Shown piece after piece: positions 16,914 through 24,002 of a stretch of 64,000 nt of DNA (position 1 is the first letter of the stretch; each line of letters starts with the position of its first letter). The notes under the pieces were generated by a model. It was not told the origin of the DNA, made no database searches, and worked only from the letters and a program-made list of their open reading frames with translations. Both the position numbers and the translations under genes were made by a program. The DNA lies in assembly GCA_900541015.1 (NCBI GenBank), contig UQIB01000011.1, forward strand, positions 1 to 64,000, written 5' to 3'. This DNA comes from an uncultured Collinsella sp. (GTDB lineage: Bacteria; Actinomycetota; Coriobacteriia; Coriobacteriales; Coriobacteriaceae).

Positions 16914-17792
16914 GTGTACGATCGACGACTCGAGGCCATATCGGCCGCCGCGGAGCTGGGAAGCTTCTCGCGTGCGGCGGAAAAATTGCGTGTGTCGACT
17001 CCGGCGCTCGTCAAGCAGGTGTCGGGCTTCGAGGCCGAGTTCGGCATCACGCTGTTCGAACGCTCGCACTCGGGCGTCAAGGTGACGCCGGCGGGCGCTC
17101 TGCTGGTGGACGATGCGCGCTCGATTATGCGGCAGTCCGAGGACGCCCTGCGCCGTGCCCGACGTGCGGCGGGTGACGGCGGTGCCGTGCGCCTGGGCGT
17201 GTCGATGATGTGCCCGGGGCGTCAAACGCTGTCGATGTGGTCGGGCATCCACGATCTGGAATCGTCGTTGCGCTTTGAGATCGTGCCGGTGAGCGACCTC
17301 TATGACGAGCGCGAATCCGTCATGCGCAGCCTTGGTCGCGAGGTGGATGTGGTGCAGTCGAGTTTTTCGACCCCGCGCTGGGGTGACGCCTGCCAAAAGC
17401 TCCGCATTGTCAATGTGCCGTTTTATATCGACCTGCCGCGCACGAACCCGCTTGCGCGCAAGACGCGTATCACGGTTGCTGACCTGGAGGGCATGCGCCT
17501 GCGCGTACTCCGTCACGGCAACGACGTCATGGACAGCCTGCGTATCGACCTTTTGGCCGACGGCGGCGTAGACGTGATCGACGTGGACAGCTTCGACTTT
17601 GCGCTTTTTAACGAAGCCGAGGAAAAGGGCGACGCGGTGCTCACCTGCGGCGCATGGTCGGGCGTGCACCCGGCCTTTGTGGGCGTGCCGTTCCTGTGCG
17701 GCCGCGAAGTGCCGGTCTTTTTGCACTATCCGCTCGAGCCAACCCTCCAAGTACAAAAATTCGTCAACGCCATGGCCCAACTCCTCAACTAG
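16914..17792 (+). CDS. LysR-family transcriptional regulator
   Basis: A 292-residue LTTR with an N-terminal winged helix-turn-helix (LEAISAAAELGSFSRAAEKL, then VKQVSGFEAEFGITLFERS, residues 5-55) and a C-terminal effector-binding domain. The GTG at 16914 fits the family N-terminus (YDRRLEAI); an in-frame ATG 30 bp upstream would add ten atypical residues. Divergent from the SDR/MFS/Gfo cluster, which it most likely controls together with its own promoter, as is usual for LysR regulators. The inducer is presumably a substrate or product of those dehydrogenases. Confidence 0.88.
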   Translation: MYDRRLEAISAAAELGSFSRAAEKLRVSTPALVKQVSGFEAEFGITLFERSHSGVKVTPAGALLVDDARSIMRQSEDALRRARRAAGDGGAVRLGVSMMCPGRQTLSMWSGIHDLESSLRFEIVPVSDLYDERESVMRSLGREVDVVQSSFSTPRWGDACQKLRIVNVPFYIDLPRTNPLARKTRITVADLEGMRLRVLRHGNDVMDSLRIDLLADGGVDVIDVDSFDFALFNEAEEKGDAVLTCGAWSGVHPAFVGVPFLCGREVPVFLHYPLEPTLQVQKFVNAMAQLLN

Positions 17793-17808
17793 TTCATCCT
17801 TACAAAAC

Positions 17809-17845
17809 GAGGCCCTGGCCAAACGGCCAGGGCCTCACCAACTTT
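17809..17845 (+). terminator. Terminator of the LysR gene
   Basis: A perfect 12-bp stem GAGGCCCTGGCC with loop AAAC, followed by a T-rich stretch, 16 bp after the stop codon. Confidence 0.8.
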
Positions 17846-17878
17846 TATTCTGTTTTAATGACGGGTTGATTGCGCGCA

Positions 17879-17984
17879 GGAGGTCTCCCAGGCGGGCCGG
17901 GGTGTAACTTCCGCGCGCAGTTTCGCAGCGAAGCGAGAATGTTTGAGCACGGAGGTTACACCCCGGCCCGCCTGGGAGACCTCC
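17879..17984. repeat. 30-bp perfect-arm palindrome
   Basis: Positions 17879-17908 and 17955-17984 are exact inverted complements over 30 bp, enclosing a 46-nt loop with a small TTCGC/GCGAA hairpin. It lies between the LysR terminator and the convergent ABC exporter gene and ends 15 bp before that gene's stop codon. It could terminate the exporter operon, but its length and perfection exceed a usual terminator. Confidence 0.85.
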
Positions 17985-17999
17985 GTGGAACAAACCTAC

Positions 18000-19919
18000 C
18001 TACTCGAGCTCAAACGCACCCGTGTACAGCTGGTAGTAATACCCGCGCTTGGCGATCAGCTCGTCGTGGTTACCGCGCTCGATAATGCGGCCGTGGTCCA
18101 GGCAGATGATCGCGTCGGAGTTGCGCACGGTGGACAGGCGGTGCGCGATGACAAACGTCGTGCGGCCTTCCATGAGCTTGTCCATGCCGGCTTGCACGAT
18201 GGCCTCGGTGCGGGTATCGATGCTCGACGTGGCCTCGTCCAGGATCATCGCCGGCGGATCGGCGACGGCGGCGCGTGCGATCGAGATCAGCTGGCGCTGG
18301 CCCTGCGACAGCTGTGCGCCGTTGCCGGTGAGCATGGTGTCGTAGCCGTCGGGCAGGCGGGTGATAAAGTCGTCCGCGCCCGCGAGCTTGGCCGCCGCGA
18401 TGCACTCCTCGTCGGTAGCGTCCAGATTGCCGTAGCGGATGTTATCCATCACGGTGCCGGTGAACAGGTTCACGTCCTGTAGCACGACGCCCAGCGAGCG
18501 GCGCAGGTCGGCCTTGCGGATCTTGTTGACGTTGATGCCGTCGTAGCGAATCTTGCCGTCGGCGATGTCGTAGAAGCGGTTGATGAGGTTGGTGATGGTC
18601 GTCTTACCGGCACCGGTGGCGCCGACAAACGCGACCTTCTGGCCCGGCTTGGCAAACACGGACACGCCGTGCAGCACCTCGTGGTCGGGCGTGTAGCCAA
18701 AGTCGACGTTGTCCATGACCAGGTCGCCACGCAGCGGCACGTACTCGATCTCGCCGGTTGCGCGGTGCGGATGTTTCCACGCCCACATGCCAGTGTGGTG
18801 GTCGGCCTCCTCGAGCTGCCAGGTATCGGGGTTCACCTGAGCGTTGACAAGCGTCACATAGCCTTCGTCGGCTTCGGGCTCCTCGTCGATGAGCTCAAAG
18901 ATACGGTCGGCGCCGGCGAGGCCCATGACCACGGCGTTGATCTGCTGCGAGATCTGGCCGATCTGTCCACAGAACTGCTTGGTCATGTTGAGGAACGGCA
19001 CCACGACGGCGATGGACAGCGCCATGCCCGAGATGCTCAGGTTGGGCACGCCCAGCGCTAGGAAAATGCCGCCGGCCAGTGCGACCAGCACGTAGAGCAG
19101 GTTGCCCAGGTTCATAAGGATGGGCATGAGGATGTTGGCGTACATGTTGGCCTTCTGCGAGACCTCGAAGAGCTTTTCGTTGCGCTCGTCAAAATCGGCT
19201 TCGGCGGCAGACTCGTGGCAGAATGCCTTGACGACCTTCTGGCCGTTCATGACTTCCTCGATATGGCCCTCGACAACGCCGAGCTCGGTCTGCTGCGCAA
19301 TAAAGAAGCGCGCGGAGTTGGAGCCGAGCAGCTTGGTCATAAAGGTCATAAAGGCGACGCCGGCAATAATGACCAAGCACATCCACACGCTGTAGTACAG
19401 CATGATAAAGAACACCGTGACGATGACGATGACCGTCATGAGCAGGTTGGGCAGCGACTGGCTGATCATCTGGCGCAGCGTGTCGATGTCATTGGTGTAG
19501 TGGCTCATGATGTCGCCGCGCTGGTGCGTGTCGAAGTAGCGGATCGGCAGGTCCTGCATGCGGTTGAACATCTTCTCGCGCAGCTTCTCCAGCGAGCCCT
19601 GCGTGACGATGGCCATGGCGCGGTTCCAGAAGAGCGAGGACAGGATGCCGATGCCGTAGATGCAGGCGAGGGTGGTCACGAGCTGTGCGATCTTGGGCTG
19701 CGCGGCTCCCCAATCGCCCGACTGCCACGATTCGCTAATAATCTGCAGGGCGCTCTGAAGGAAGGTCGCGCCGATGGAGTTGATGATGGCGCAGAGCACC
19801 ACGCCGGCGACGACGAGGGGCAAAAGCACGGGGTAAAAGCCAAAGAGCGTCTTGATGAGGCGCGACATGGTGCCGCCCTTGCGGTTGAGCGCGCGCTCGG
19901 CGGTCGTTGCCTTACTCAT
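18000..19919 (-). CDS. ABC exporter subunit B (ATPase-permease fusion)
   Basis: A 639-residue half-transporter: six-helix membrane domain (about 20-340) followed by an ATPase domain with Walker A VGATGAGKTT, signature LSQGQRQ, Walker B MILDEATS with the catalytic glutamate, and the switch histidine in VIAHRLS. It overlaps the preceding gene by 8 bp, so the pair is translationally coupled and probably forms a heterodimer. This subunit holds the complete catalytic residues. An ATG 51 bp further in (MSRLIKTLFG) is an alternative start. Regulated with the MarR gene at the head of the operon; the substrate (drug, lipid or peptide) is unknown. Confidence 0.92.
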   Translation of the reverse strand: MSKATTAERALNRKGGTMSRLIKTLFGFYPVLLPLVVAGVVLCAIINSIGATFLQSALQIISESWQSGDWGAAQPKIAQLVTTLACIYGIGILSSLFWNRAMAIVTQGSLEKLREKMFNRMQDLPIRYFDTHQRGDIMSHYTNDIDTLRQMISQSLPNLLMTVIVIVTVFFIMLYYSVWMCLVIIAGVAFMTFMTKLLGSNSARFFIAQQTELGVVEGHIEEVMNGQKVVKAFCHESAAEADFDERNEKLFEVSQKANMYANILMPILMNLGNLLYVLVALAGGIFLALGVPNLSISGMALSIAVVVPFLNMTKQFCGQIGQISQQINAVVMGLAGADRIFELIDEEPEADEGYVTLVNAQVNPDTWQLEEADHHTGMWAWKHPHRATGEIEYVPLRGDLVMDNVDFGYTPDHEVLHGVSVFAKPGQKVAFVGATGAGKTTITNLINRFYDIADGKIRYDGINVNKIRKADLRRSLGVVLQDVNLFTGTVMDNIRYGNLDATDEECIAAAKLAGADDFITRLPDGYDTMLTGNGAQLSQGQRQLISIARAAVADPPAMILDEATSSIDTRTEAIVQAGMDKLMEGRTTFVIAHRLSTVRNSDAIICLDHGRIIERGNHDELIAKRGYYYQLYTGAFELE

Positions 19920-21726
19920 GTGCCTCGCCTCCTTCCTGGGTCTGAGCTTGCGTTACGGATGCCTCGGTGTCGGCCTCGACGGCCTCTTCGCCCTCGGCAG
20001 ACATCTTGTTCTGCGAGGTAAAGGTCTCGCGGTAGATCTCGCTCGTCTTGAGCAGCTCGTCGTGGTTACCGATCTGCGCGATGCGGCCGCCCTCCATGAC
20101 GATGATGCGGTCTGCGTCCTGCACGGAGCTAATGCGCTGGGCGATGATGAGCTTGGTCGTGTTGGGCAGATAGCTTGCCAGCCCTGCGCGAATCTTGGCG
20201 TCGGTCTTGGTGTCGACGGCACTCGTGGAGTCGTCCAGGATCAAGATCTTGGGGCGACGCAGCAGGGCACGCGCAATGCACAGGCGCTGCTTCTGACCGC
20301 CGGAAACATTGGAGCCGCCCTGTTCGATCCAGGTGTCATAGCCCTTGGGGAAGCCGTCGACAAACTCGTCGGCGCAGGCCAGATGCGCGGCCTCGCGGAC
20401 CTCTTCGTCGGTGGCGTTCGGGTCGCCCCAACGCAGGTTCTCGGCAATCGTGCCGCTAAACAGCACGTTTTTCTGTAGCACCATGGCCACCTGGTGGCGC
20501 AGGGCGTCCAAGTCGTAGTCGCGTACATCCACGCCGCCCACGCGCACGGTACCCTCGGTGGCGTCGTACAGGCGGGCGATGAGGTTTACGAGCGTGGACT
20601 TGGCCGAGCCGGTGCCGCCGATGATGCCGATGGTCTCGCCGCTCTTAATGTGCAGGTCGATATCGTCGAGCGCCTGGCGCTTCGCATGCGCGGAATACTT
20701 AAAGCTCACGTGGTCAAAGTCGATGGAGCCATCGGCGACCTCGAGCACGGGCTCGGCGGGATCGGCGATCGTGGGCTCGGCGGCCAGCACCTCGGTGATG
20801 CGGTGCGCCGATTCGTCGGCCATGGTCACCATGACAAAGATCATCGATAGCTGCATCAGGCTCATGAGGATTTGGAAGCCATAGGTAAAGATCGAGGAGA
20901 GCTGGCCCACGTCGAACAGCGTGCCCTGGCTCGTGATGATGAGCTTGGAGCCCAGGTAGATGATGACGACAAACGCGCCGTTGACGCAGATGTTCATCAT
21001 GGGGTTGTTAAAGGCAAGCAGCTTCTCGGCGCGGGTGAAGTCCATCTGGACGTCGCGTGCGGCGGTCGCGAACTTCTCCTTCTCAAAGTCTTCGCGCACG
21101 TAGCTCTTGACCACGCGCATGCCGGTGACGTTTTCCTCGACGGACTCGTTAAGGGCGTCGTACTTGTGGAACACGCGCGAGAAGATGGGACGCACCTTAA
21201 AGATGATAAAGAACAGCCCAAAGCCCAGCAGCGGAATGATGACCAGGTAGACCATGGCGACGCTGCCGCCCATGATAAATGCCATGGTAAAGGCGAAGAT
21301 CAATACCAGCGGCGCGCGCACGGCGATACGGATGATCATCATAAAGGCCTGCTGCACGTTGTTGATATCGGTGGTCAGGCGCGTGACGAGCGAGGAGCTC
21401 GAGAACTCATCGATGTTGGCAAAGCTGAACGTCTGGATCTTGTAGAACAGGTCGTGACGCAGGTTCTTAGCGAAGCCGCAACTCGCATGGCTGCAGGTGA
21501 CGCCGGCAGCGGCGCCAAAAGCAAGCGACGTCAGCGCGATGAGCACCAAAAAGCCCGCGGTGGGAAGCATCTCGGCTACGGTGGTGCCATCTTTGATGGC
21601 GTCGATCAGGTTGGCGGTGATAAATGGAATCAGCATCTCGCAGAGCACCTCGCCAAGCACGAGCAACGGCGTGGCAACGGTGACTTTCATATAGTCGCGG
21701 ATGCTGCCCATAAGGGTTTTAATCAT
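19912..21726 (-). CDS. ABC exporter subunit A with degenerate ATPase site
   Basis: A 604-residue ATPase-permease. The membrane domain spans about 15-310 and the ATPase domain carries Walker A IGGTGSAKST, signature VSGGQKQ and Walker B LILDDSTS, where aspartate replaces the catalytic glutamate; the switch histidine is glutamine (IIAQRIS). Such asymmetry is the norm in heterodimeric exporters, with this half forming the non-hydrolysing site. The gene overlaps the MarR gene upstream by 8 bp and the partner subunit downstream by 8 bp. Confidence 0.92.
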   Translation of the reverse strand: MIKTLMGSIRDYMKVTVATPLLVLGEVLCEMLIPFITANLIDAIKDGTTVAEMLPTAGFLVLIALTSLAFGAAAGVTCSHASCGFAKNLRHDLFYKIQTFSFANIDEFSSSSLVTRLTTDINNVQQAFMMIIRIAVRAPLVLIFAFTMAFIMGGSVAMVYLVIIPLLGFGLFFIIFKVRPIFSRVFHKYDALNESVEENVTGMRVVKSYVREDFEKEKFATAARDVQMDFTRAEKLLAFNNPMMNICVNGAFVVIIYLGSKLIITSQGTLFDVGQLSSIFTYGFQILMSLMQLSMIFVMVTMADESAHRITEVLAAEPTIADPAEPVLEVADGSIDFDHVSFKYSAHAKRQALDDIDLHIKSGETIGIIGGTGSAKSTLVNLIARLYDATEGTVRVGGVDVRDYDLDALRHQVAMVLQKNVLFSGTIAENLRWGDPNATDEEVREAAHLACADEFVDGFPKGYDTWIEQGGSNVSGGQKQRLCIARALLRRPKILILDDSTSAVDTKTDAKIRAGLASYLPNTTKLIIAQRISSVQDADRIIVMEGGRIAQIGNHDELLKTSEIYRETFTSQNKMSAEGEEAVEADTEASVTQAQTQEGGEAHE

Positions 21727-22225
21727 CCAGTTCCTCCCAGGTTACACGGATTTTCTCGAGCATTTCGGCGAGCTGCTCGCGCTCGTCGTGGGTGAGGGCA
21801 CCAAAGGCCTGCTCTCTAAAGCGAATGCGGGCTGCCTGGTCGATGCGGGCGTTTTCCCGGCCGGTTTCGGTCAGGCGAATGGTGAGCTGCCGTCGATCCT
21901 TGGGGTTACGGCTGCGCTCGATGAGGCCGTTGAGCTCGAGTTTGGACAGGATCTCGGAAAGCGACCCCGGCTTGAGGTCAAAGTGCATGCCGAGTTCCTG
22001 CTGCGACATCTCGCCGCCGGGTTGCTTGGCCAGCAGGCAGATGATGGGCGCCTTGCCGGACACGCCTCCGCCATGAAAATGCATGTAATGGCCGCAAAAC
22101 CCAAGCCCATTGAGGATTCGCTTGGCAAGCTTGTCTTCTGAGCTAACCGCTTCGGGTGCATCCGCCGGCTGTGACGGGTCGCCGCCGGGCTCGTGCGAAC
22201 AAAGGTTAAGAGGTTCATCGCACAT
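21719..22225 (-). CDS. MarR-family regulator of the ABC exporter
   Basis: A 168-residue winged-helix regulator. The helix-turn-helix covers about 85-130 (SQQELGMHFDLKPGSLSEIL) and the wing ERSRNPKDRRQLTIRLTETG is typical of MarR. The N-terminal 55 residues are longer than usual and include CGHYMHFHGGG with several Cys/His residues. The ATG at 22225 follows AAAGGAG with a wide gap. First gene of the three-gene operon, consistent with autoregulation and repression of the exporter. Confidence 0.88.
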   Translation of the reverse strand: MCDEPLNLCSHEPGGDPSQPADAPEAVSSEDKLAKRILNGLGFCGHYMHFHGGGVSGKAPIICLLAKQPGGEMSQQELGMHFDLKPGSLSEILSKLELNGLIERSRNPKDRRQLTIRLTETGRENARIDQAARIRFREQAFGALTHDEREQLAEMLEKIRVTWEELDD

Positions 22226-22245
22226 GAATTAGTGTTGCTCCTTTC

Positions 22246-22283
22246 TTTAGTTAGGTAGTGGAATTGTTTTGTGCCTAACCAAT
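22246..22283. promoter_or_regulatory. Candidate MarR operator
   Basis: Inverted repeat GTTAGG (22250-22255) and CCTAAC (22274-22279), extendable to 8 of 10 matching bases per arm, about 20-55 bp upstream of the MarR start codon. Position and symmetry fit an autoregulatory operator; this is inference. Confidence 0.45.
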
Positions 22284-22326
22284 CTAGGAGCATGAGAAAT
22301 GAATGTCAAGGTACCAAACTTATTAA

Positions 22327-22480
22327 GTTACGGCGCTTTACCAAACGCCGTAACCGCTCGACGCTGCAAGCGTTCCTAAGCGGCAATCTGACGTTCAATC
22401 GTCGGGCATGGCCACAAGGCCTATGCCCTCCTCTTTCACGTCACCTTGCTCGCTTAGGAACGCTTTCGCTGTCCGTCCTC
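22327..22480 (+). repeat. Structured intergenic element A
   Basis: Stem 1 pairs GTTACGGCG (22327-22335) with CGCCGTAAC (22346-22354). CGACGCTGC follows, then a perfect 15-bp outer stem AAGCGTTCCTAAGCG (22368-22382) with 22451-22465. Inside are GGCAATCTGACGTTCAA and a hairpin with loop ACAA (22404-22428), then TTTCACGTCACCTTG. The same plan with different but complementary stems occurs at 60809 and, in parts, at 29440 and 44366. It lies about 190 bp upstream of the pyridoxal kinase gene. Not coding in any frame. Confidence 0.8.
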
Positions 22481-22516
22481 AACCTGTGATTCCGCCACGG
22501 TCCGCTTCGGTGCATG

Positions 22517-22547
22517 TGATCCCTTGGGGACGGAGGAAAAGGGATCA
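22517..22547. repeat. Class II palindromic module
   Basis: Arms TGATCCCTT and AAGGGATCA flank the asymmetric core GGGGACGGAGGAA. Close copies occur at 45299-45386. It follows structured element A by about 40 bp. Confidence 0.75.
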
Positions 22548-22672
22548 TTTTCCGAAACCTTTTCGCAACAATGCACTCTTCGCGACCCTAGTGACTGCTC
22601 ACGACGCCTCCTGCGCTACACTTAGTCGCACTGTGGCGCTGCCGCGCCGCGCCCGAACCAAGGGGGACACTC

Positions 22673-23497
22673 ATGAAGAATACTCAGCTGCTGCTTATTA
22701 ACGATATGTGCGGCTACGGCAAGGTCGCGCTTTCCGCCATGCTGCCGGTGCTGTCGCATATGGGCTACCGCATCCACAACCTGCCGACGGCGCTGGTGTC
22801 CGATACGCTCAACTATCCCAAGTTCTACATCCATGACACCACCGAGTACGTGCGCCAGAGCCTCGCCATCTGGGAGGAGCTCGGCTTTGAGTTCGACGCC
22901 ATCTCCACCGGCTTTATCGTGACCGAGGAAGAGACGCGCATCATTTCGGACTTCTGCCACCGTCGCGCGCAAAAGGGCACCAAGGTGTTCGTCGACCCCA
23001 TCATGGGCGACAACGGCAAGCTCTATGCGGGCGTGCCCGAGTCCACGATTGGCCTTATGCGGCATCTGCTGGAGTGCGCCGACTATGCGGTGCCAAACTA
23101 CACCGAGGCGTGCCTGCTCACCGATACGTCCATTGCCGAGCAAATCACGCCCGATGAGGGCCGCACTCTTGTGGATGCCGTGCGTGCCCTGGGCGCCAAG
23201 TCGGTGGTCATTACGAGCGCTGTGGTCGACGGTGCGAATGTCGTCATCGGTTACGACCATGTGGCGGGGGAGTACTTCACGATTCCCTTCGACCTGATCC
23301 CGGTCTATTTCCCGGGCACGGGCGACACGTTCTCGGCGGTGCTCGTCGGCCGCGTTATGGCAGGTTGGAGTCTGCAGCGCGCGACGTCCGATGCCATGCG
23401 CGTGGTGGCTGAGCTTATCGAGCGCAATGCCGACCAAGAGGACAAGTCGGCTGGCCTTCCCATCGAGGCCTGCCTGGACGTGATTGACCATGAGTAA
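22673..23497 (+). CDS. pdxY: Pyridoxal/pyridoxamine kinase
   Basis: A 274-residue ribokinase-fold vitamin B6 kinase (PdxK/PdxY group) that phosphorylates pyridoxal, pyridoxine or pyridoxamine for PLP salvage. Recognisable are NDMCGYGKVALSAMLP (the substrate-binding N-terminus), VDPIMGDNGKLY, NYTEACLLTD, and the anion-hole/catalytic segment FPGTGDTFSAVLVGR with the catalytic Asp. The start is ATG at 22673 after GGGGGACAC. It overlaps the next small gene by 8 bp. Its leader carries structured element A and a class II palindrome, which could influence expression. Confidence 0.9.
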   Translation: MKNTQLLLINDMCGYGKVALSAMLPVLSHMGYRIHNLPTALVSDTLNYPKFYIHDTTEYVRQSLAIWEELGFEFDAISTGFIVTEEETRIISDFCHRRAQKGTKVFVDPIMGDNGKLYAGVPESTIGLMRHLLECADYAVPNYTEACLLTDTSIAEQITPDEGRTLVDAVRALGAKSVVITSAVVDGANVVIGYDHVAGEYFTIPFDLIPVYFPGTGDTFSAVLVGRVMAGWSLQRATSDAMRVVAELIERNADQEDKSAGLPIEACLDVIDHE

Positions 23498-23819
23498 TGC
23501 TGGCGAGGGCGGCGCCAAGCCTGCGGGCGGGGGCAAGCCGCTCGGCGCGCCGCGTGGCAAGCGTCCGCGTATCCGCGTGAGCTGCGTGGACCAGCTGGGT
23601 GCGTGCCGCTGCCACCATGGTCACAAGCCGGGCGACGTCTTCGACTTTGACCGCGACCGCGGCAAGATGTGTGCCATGGCCTGCCATGTGGGCTTTCCCT
23701 ATATCGATATCCTGCGCTATGGCGGAACCGTGCCCGGCAACGAGCCTGGTACGGCAAAGTTCTGCTGTCCCGAGGTCGATACGCTGAACGTCTGGCTTGC
23801 CGAGATCGTCGACGAGTAG
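23490..23819 (+). CDS. TIGR04076-like small cysteine-rich protein
   Basis: A 109-residue protein whose core (VSCVDQLGACRCHHGHKPGD, then FDRDRGKMCAMACHVGFPYI and a C-terminal FCCPEVDTLNVWL) resembles the TIGR04076 family of unknown function. Seven cysteines and two histidines in paired patterns suggest metal or Fe-S binding. The N-terminal 30 residues are Gly/Lys-rich and probably disordered. The ATG at 23490 overlaps the kinase stop, so the two are coupled; a role near cofactor metabolism is only a guess. Confidence 0.65.
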   Translation: MSNAGEGGAKPAGGGKPLGAPRGKRPRIRVSCVDQLGACRCHHGHKPGDVFDFDRDRGKMCAMACHVGFPYIDILRYGGTVPGNEPGTAKFCCPEVDTLNVWLAEIVDE

Positions 23820-23827
23820 TCGAGCGC

Positions 23828-23860
23828 AATGTGACAAAGGGACAGTTCTTTTGTCACATT
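23828..23860. repeat. Class I dispersed palindrome (copy 3)
   Basis: Arms AATGTGACAAAGGGA and TTCTTTTGTCACATT (one mismatch) around CAG, nine bases after the TIGR04076-like stop codon. Confidence 0.75.
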
Positions 23861-23900
23861 CGCCGGTGTTGCCCCTTCTATTATGCTTGTAATCTCAAAT

Positions 23901-23978
23901 CTCTGCATTTCATCCGATTTTAGGTTCTAAAAACTCTGCATTTCATCGATAATCAAGCATATAAACTCTGCATTTCAT
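23901..23978 (+). promoter_or_regulatory. Three phased direct repeats upstream of the DUF4143 gene
   Basis: The 13-mer CTCTGCATTTCAT occurs exactly three times, at 23901, 23934 and 23966, spaced 33 and 32 bp, each preceded by AAA-rich sequence and followed by a CGAT word. Spacing near three helical turns places all copies on one face of the DNA. The last copy ends 25 bp before the ATPase start codon. They look like a multi-site operator, probably for an autoregulator; no other gene is in reach downstream. Confidence 0.75.
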
Positions 23979-24002
23979 TCGATGATATTGAGGGGAGAGC
24001 CT

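Noticed and set aside
22271..22701. Small plus-strand frames across structured element A
   Set aside because: They cross perfect stems, lack ribosome sites and are not preserved between copies A and B.
23897..23985. Repeats before the DUF4143 gene as a CRISPR array
   Set aside because: Only three short repeats of 13 exact bases with 19-20 bp AT-rich gaps, no cas genes, and they sit in a promoter position.
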